A DNA stretch of 64,000 bases from Alisma plantago-aquatica (taxonomy: Eukaryota > Streptophyta > Magnoliopsida > Alismatales > Alismataceae), in contig OY856412.1 of the NCBI GenBank assembly GCA_963693085.1, positions 1,060,720,244-1,060,784,243 of the forward strand. Reading direction: 5' to 3'. The notes under the pieces were generated by a model that searched no databases, was not told the origin of the DNA, and saw only the letters and a program-made list of their open reading frames with translations. Position numbers and translations under genes: made by a program. Shown here piece by piece: positions 58,477 to 64,000 of this stretch. Each line of letters starts with the position of its first letter. Position 1 is the first letter of the stretch.

Positions 58477-61400
58477 ATGGATAGATCATGGATGTCCATT
58501 CGTAATCGTTGCACCCCAGAGTTTATATCTGGTCTTGATCAGTTTATTAGATTTGCCGAGGAACATAGGAAAAAACCTACAGATAGGTTCTACTGTCCAT
58601 GTAGGCATTGCGGTAACAACTTGAAAGTCAACACTGGTGAGGAAATCAAAAGTCATGTCATGTGCAACGGGATTGTACAAGGCTATACAGAATGGCACTG
58701 GCATGGAGAGATTTCAAAATCGAAACCAGTAGATGTCGATAGCAGTGCTTGGGTGGAAGAAGAAATTGCCTCCGATGACGTAAATGTGAATGAACCAGTT
58801 CCAGCAGACATCGTTGATGCGATGCTGGATAGTTGAAGGGTAGAGCACACCGATCCACCTCCTATCTTTACAAACATTGTGCATGATGCTGAGATACCGT
58901 TATACACAGGCTGTGCTAAGTTTACGAAGCTTAGCACTGTGCTGAGATTGTGTAAGTTGAAAGCTAACAATAGATGGAGCGACAAAAGCTTCACTTCATT
59001 GTTGACTTTGTTGAAAGAAATGCTTCCTGAAGGAAACGAGCTTCCAATCTCAACATACCAGGTAAAGAAAATGTTGTGCCCAATGGGAATGGAGGCCAAG
59101 AAGATACATGCATGCCCGAATGATTGTGTATTATTTCAAAAGGACTATGTAGATTTGAAAGATTGTCCAAAATGTGGTGCGTCACGGTATAAATTGACGA
59201 CTTCGGGGGAGTCCAAAACTGGTTCTCCTGCCAAGGTGTTGTGGTATCTACCTATAATATCACAGTTTCAACGCTTGTTTGCAAATCCGAAAGATGCGAA
59301 GAATTTGAGGTGGCATGCAGATGTTAAGAAAAATAATGATGGGATCCTGCGACATGCGTCTGATTCCCCACAGTGGAAGAAGATTGATCTATTGTACCCC
59401 AAATTTGGTGAAGAAGATAGGAATCTAAGACTTGGGCTTTGTACAGATGGGATGAATCCGTACGGGACATTGAGCAGCCAACATAGCACTTGGCCAGTCA
59501 TGCTTGTTATATACAATCTTCCTCCCTGGATGTGTATGAAGAATAAGTACATTATGTTGTCATTGTTGATATCGGGCCCTAAACAACCCGAAAATGATAT
59601 CGATGTTTATCTTGAACCTTTGATTGATGACTTAAAGAAACTTTGGGCTGAAGGTGTGATGACCTATGATGCTTCAGCAAGAGAGACATTTCGTTTGCAC
59701 GCTATGTTGTTTTGCACTATTAATGACTTTCCAGCATATGGGAATTTGTCTGGATATAGTGTCAAAGGAGCTAAAGCGTAACCTATATGTGAAGAAAACA
59801 CTGATTCAATAAGACTAAAACATGGCGGCAAGACTGTATATCTTGGTCATCAAAGGTTTCTTTCAAAATTCCATCTGTATCGTAGGAAGCGCAAAGCATT
59901 CAATGGATGGAATGATGAACGGAGTGCACCTAAACCTATACCAGGGGATGTTGTTTATGAAAGAGTAAAAGACATTGTCAATGAATTTGGTAAGAAATCA
60001 CAATGTAGTATGGCCACACGGAGTGACAATTCTTCATTCAAAAAGAAGTCAATATTTTGGGATCTTCCTTATTGGAGTTCTTTGACAGTCAGGCATTGTA
60101 TCGATGTAATGCACGTTGAGAAAAATGTCTGTGATAGCATCATTGGTACTCTGTTAAATATACCAGGTAAGACTAAAGATGGGATAAAATCCAGACTGGA
60201 CCTACGTGAAATAGGAATAAGGTCAGAATTAACAGAATTACGTGAAATGGGTAGTAAAAGAACATACTTACCTCCCGCTTGTTACACGTTGTCTAGAAAG
60301 GAGAAAAAAACTTTTTGTGAATGCTTGGTAAATGTTAAGGTGCCACATGGTTACTCATCCAACATCCGTAGATTGGTATCAATAAAAGATCTGAAGTTCA
60401 TAGGTCTTAAATCTCATGATTGTCACACTCTAATGCAACAAATATTACCCGTGGCAATTCGATCTATATTTCCGAAGCATGTAAGGTTTGCAATTACCAG
60501 ACTTTGTTTCTTTTTCAACAGTCTATGCAGTAAAGTTATTGACCCTGATACTCTCGATAATTTGCAAAGAGAAGTGGTTGTTACCCTATGTCAGCTTGAG
60601 ATGTATTTCCCTCCTTCGTTCTTTGATATCATGGTACATCTTGTTGTCCACTTGACTAGGGAAGTGAAAATGTTGGGACCAGTTTTCTTGCATTGGATGT
60701 ATCCCTTTGAACGATACATGAGTGTTTTTAAAGGTGATGTTTGAAACCATTATCGGCCTGAAGGGAGTATTATTGAAGGTTATGTGGCGAGAGAGGTTAT
60801 GGATTTTTGCAATGACTTTCTCAGTGGTAATGACACTCCTGATAATGACAAGAATTTTGAGGAGGGCAAAGGAATTTTGGGATCACGGGTGAAAGTAATC
60901 AGCCGTGAGCAGTTGGAATAAGCTCACTTGTATATTTTACACAATATGGACGAAGTGAGTGTTTATATCGAGGAACATACCAATTTCATAAAGAGACAAC
61001 ATCCTCGAGCAAGTTCAATGTGGCTTGCTAGAGAGCATAATAAGACTTTTACTAAGTGGCTTGAAGATAAAGTCTTACATCAACTATCTCAAACACCAAA
61101 TGATATTACAGAAACTATCAAATGCCTCGCCTTTAAACCAAAACCGAATGTTATGTCTTATGAAGGGTTTGACATTAATGGATTCACATATTACACAAAG
61201 CGCCAAGATGATAAGAGTGTCGTCCAAAATAGTGGGGTCACTCTTCAAGCGTCGACTATGTACTTTGCAAGTGCAAAGGATAAGAGTCCACGTGAAGCTA
61301 AAATGTCATATTACGGTGTCATTGAGGACATTTGGGATTTCAAAATTCCGCTCTTTAAATGTAATTGGGTTGATAACACCAAAGGAGTTATAGTGGATGA

Positions 61401-61710
61401 ATTGGGTTTCACTTTGGTGAAATTTGAAAAGATTGGCGAGAAGGGTGAACCATTCATATTGGCATCACAGGCGAAACAAATATTCGATATCGATGATCCT
61501 GCGAATGATAAATGGTCGGTTGTTCTTCATGGTAAAAGACAATTCATTGAAGATCCTATAGATGAAGAAGAGTACTATGATAAGTATGATGACTCCAGTC
61601 CATTCTCAGTTGGGTTGCCAACTCCACAAAATATTGAAGCTAATGATGACTTATATGTGCGCAGAGATCACAATGAAGGATTGTTAATTGATAAAAGATC
61701 ACAATTTTAG
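58477..61710 (+). pseudogene. CACTA TNPD/TNP2-type transposase, full length with four in-frame stops
   Basis: One reading frame of 1078 codons without introns, interrupted by TGA at 58834, TAA at 59779, TGA at 60742 and TAA at 60919. There is no frameshift. The start at 58477 follows an AG acceptor-like site and begins the Transpos_assoc domain (residues 3-78, zinc-binding CPCRHC and WHWHGE). The Transposase_21 catalytic region follows, with LCTDGMNPYG supplying the first expected acidic residue and SGPKQPENDIDVYL downstream. Next comes a DUF4218 region (LPPACYTLSRKEKK to FLHWMYPFERYMSVFKG) and a DUF4216 region (YYGVIEDIWDF to KFEKIGEKGEP). Length and order match the family. The protein would cut element ends in the nucleus. 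Two stops look like C-to-T changes at codons that are normally R and Q. Confidence 0.92.
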
Positions 61711-61724
61711 AGACATGTATGTTT

Positions 61725-61823
61725 ATACAAATGCTAAATGTTTTCCTTTTTCTAGTTAATACAAATGCTAAATGTTTGCCTTTTACTAGTTAATACAAAT
61801 GCTAAATGTTTTCCTTTTTAATG
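61725..61823. repeat. 34 bp tandem repeat between the CACTA genes, right member
   Basis: About 2.7 units containing ACAAATGCTAAATGTTTKCC, the inverted-orientation counterpart of 55500-55658. It may hold the promoter of the second gene, since only 123 bp separate the two genes. Confidence 0.85.
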
Positions 61824-61833
61824 ACATTTTCAG

Positions 61834-64000
61834 ATGGCTGACCATGATGAGCATGATGTCCATGAGGAGCATGAAGTCCATGATGAGCATGCTGTCCATG
61901 ACGAGCATGGCGAGGATACCAATGTAAGTTCTAAAAACATATCCTGTATTTCTATAAAATTCATTATCTTCTAGTTATGTCATATATCCTATATTTCTAT
62001 ATTGGGCTAATTTAGTGTGTTTATTTTTGTCAAATTTTAGGTTGATGATGTACCTGTACCCACTGAAGCACTGGAGCAACTTGATGCGCAGCACCAAACA
62101 CTTAACAAGAAAAGGGGCATCACTCTGTTGAAGAAGTTATTAGCGCTAAGTGGTAGTGGATCCAAATTGGTGGTGGAGTTTGATAATGGAGGAAATGCAA
62201 TTGGAGTGAACCGTAATAATTTTGTAAACTATCTTGGGTGTACCACTCGGAGCCATTTTGGTGTTAAGTATGATAATTGGCATAAAGTTCCTCAAGGGAA
62301 AAAAGACTTGATATGGAAAGATTTATGCGTGAGTTATTATTATTTGCAATTCTATTTTGTAGATTACAAATTCTATTATTTGCAATTCTATTTTGGATAC
62401 TAGTTAATAACATTTCTATTTTACAAAATCTATTTACATTGGATGAGAAGTTGCATCGTAAAAGTGTGATGCAACGCGCTGGAAAGATGCTTAGGAATTA
62501 TAGGACAAATCTGAACAGAGAATACATAAAAGAGGGTGATAAGAAGAAGAAGTCAGCCCTTGAACAATGGAACTTCTTAGACAAAGAAGATTGGGACAAT
62601 TTTGTTGCTTCATGAAAATCTGAAGAATTCAAGGTATTAGGCGTCACTCCCAATTTAATTAATATACATTGTATTCACCTATTCAAGATTAACATTTAGT
62701 GCTACTAACCAAATCATTAATGTGCATACTAACTAGGCCCTCAGTGACGCACAAAAAGCAAGACGTGCACTGAATGTGCATGACCACACTATGGGTCTAA
62801 AAGGCTATGCAAGCGTTCGCCAAAGACTACAGGAGGAGTCTGCGGCTACTCAGCAGTCTGCTGCTACTCAGGAGTCTGCTCCTACTCAGGAGTCTGCCAC
62901 ACCCATGCCTCGCCATGATATCTGGATAGCTGGCAGGCAAAACAAGAAGGGTGAAATAAAGAAGCCTGTAACTGCTGAGGCGGCTGCAAAAATGGTAAAA
63001 TACAACTCTTAGAGAAATCGTTTGAATATTGATTATTTGTGGTGTTAACTTACCAATTTGTGTTTATGGTGATTAGCGGGAGCTGCACGAGCAGAGGAAA
63101 CAAGGCACGTTCATCCCTCAGGCCACAAGGGATGAATTGACAGTTGCTCTGGGTAACCCAGAGCATCCTGGACGTGTTAGAGGTGCCGGCGCTGGTGTTG
63201 GCATCAAAGCATTCTTTGGGCCATCCCAGCGCAAACCCAGAGCGGGACTTTCTCAAGAAGAGGTAACCTATTCTTTTTTTAGAATGTTACTACAAAAGGA
63301 AATTCATTAATAAGAAGCTAATGTTTCTTTTATCCATGTATAGGAGAATAAGAGAGTTGAGGATTTAGTTGCTAAGAAGGTCAGCGATGTAGTTGCTGAG
63401 AAGGTCAAGGAAGAATTGCTGCGGTGGCAGGCATCTCAGGCTTCCAATCAGCCTATGGCGACCCACTCTTCTCCTGATGCACAGACTGTGAGTAATCCTG
63501 GAGACCCATCGCCTAGCACGTCTGTTGTAAGTATTGTTTATGACATTGTAGCTAGTCTTTTCAAGATGATATGTTTTCAAGATTATATGTATATATGTAT
63601 AACATTCTTTACGTAAATTTGTAGGCATTGAAGCCATGCCGCTTAAGAATGCAAGACTATGTTGTTGCAGAGGCGCAGGCTTACCAGTCCCTTCCTGGGG
63701 CAACGTTTCATGGGACTCCAATGCTGCAGGGCTACATTCGTGTGAGCCCGCTACATGTATTACCCGATTGGAGGGAAGTTGCGTTGCCACATGCCCACCC
63801 AGATATTGATAGACTTGGTGAGGCAGAAGGCGGGGTCATATTGTGGCCCAAAGCAGATGTCGTCTACACGACTAAAATTGTAAGATAAATTTACATTGAT
63901 TTAGACTGTTAATGTGTATATATGATGTCAACTGATCTGAAATTATATATACAGGTTAAAAAGAAGACACCAGGAGCACCTAGGCCTCCACCTCCACTTC
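61834..64000 (+). pseudogene. CACTA second gene, exons 1 to 8 (continues past window)
   Basis: Exons by comparison with the left member: 61834-61923, 62041-62328, 62427-62633, 62737-62994, 63077-63262, 63344-63526, 63625-63879 and 63955 onward. Exon 1 encodes a D/E/H-rich repeat (MADHDEHDVHEEHEVHDEH). Exons 2-4 carry the Transposase_24-type region. Exon 6 has an amphipathic charged stretch (VAKKVSDVVAEKVKEELL). The C48-like part lies outside the window. Lesions differ from the left member: the acceptor before exon 3 reads AA where the left member has AG (62425-62426), and exon 3 has TGA at 62613. Here the exon 7 acceptor is intact and the exon 2 frame is open. The second CACTA gene usually encodes the subterminal DNA-binding protein. 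That role is inferred. Confidence 0.8.

Larger units (their letters stand above)
56051..64000 (+). mobile_element. CACTA (En/Spm) transposon, right member, 3' end outside window
   Basis: Starts CACTACTACAGAAATAGC, then inverted subterminal repeats, a GC-rich leader, an intron-like stretch with large palindromes, a TNPD-type transposase frame (58477-61710), a tandem repeat and the second gene (61834 onward). It belongs to the same family as the left member, in opposite orientation. Element length must exceed 7.9 kb. Both genes are broken, so it is non-autonomous now. Confidence 0.9.

Noticed and set aside
59268..59552. Minus-strand frame of 94 codons within the transposase
   Set aside because: Shadow of the plus-strand CACTA transposase frame, which has strong family motifs.

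Overview
The window looks like intergenic heterochromatin from a large flowering-plant genome, possibly a monocot although the sequence alone does not settle this. I find no convincing host gene, tRNA gene or functional rRNA gene. Almost everything recognisable is a transposable element or its debris: Gypsy-type LTR retrotransposons with long, repeat-rich LTRs, a Copia-type gag-only element, a Cassandra-type TRIM element, a Copia solo LTR, an L1-like LINE remnant and two CACTA (En/Spm) DNA transposons.

Layout. 1-2588 is a plus-strand LTR-like fragment that cuts into a minus-strand Gypsy element (2589-12661). That element has a truncated left LTR, a 2.9 kb internal part with decayed gag and pol traces, and a right LTR with the ends TGTAATGA...TCATTACA. 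The right LTR carries a complete 838 bp Cassandra element whose LTRs hold a 5S rRNA-derived segment. Next come an older LTR remnant (12662-14125) and an LTR-like piece with an 18 bp GC-rich minisatellite on both sides of a TATA box (14126-15614). The stretch 5425-15614 (10.19 kb) is then repeated head to tail as 15615-32861. The second copy is longer because a 7014 bp Copia-type element with only gag (22128-29141, target duplication AATAT) inserted into its Gypsy LTR.

32862-36832 holds short repeats only: candidate MITEs, a 271 bp tandem duplication, a 42 bp alternating purine-pyrimidine tract and an 82 bp duplication. 36833-39447 is a 5'-truncated LINE on the minus strand. 40452-51327 is minus-strand Gypsy material: two LTR regions, internal remnants, and a 705 bp Copia solo LTR with target duplication CATCA.

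The last 12.7 kb holds two members of one CACTA family in opposite orientation. The left one (51328-55658) shows its 3' end and a 13-exon second gene on the minus strand. The right one (56051 to beyond the window) shows its 5' end with inverted CGTCGGTT/AACCGACG pairs, a leader with an intron full of large palindromes, an intron-free TNPD-type transposase reading frame broken by four stops, and the start of the same second gene. The second gene joins a Transposase_24-like region to a C48 (Ulp1-like) cysteine-protease region. Both copies are pseudogenes, by different mutations.

Relative ages follow from repeat divergence counted by eye: Cassandra LTR pair (about 8 differences in 291 bp), then the 10.2 kb duplication (about 5 substitutions in the first 560 bp), then the Copia-type insertion (about 5 substitutions in 1530 bp). 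This order agrees with the nesting.
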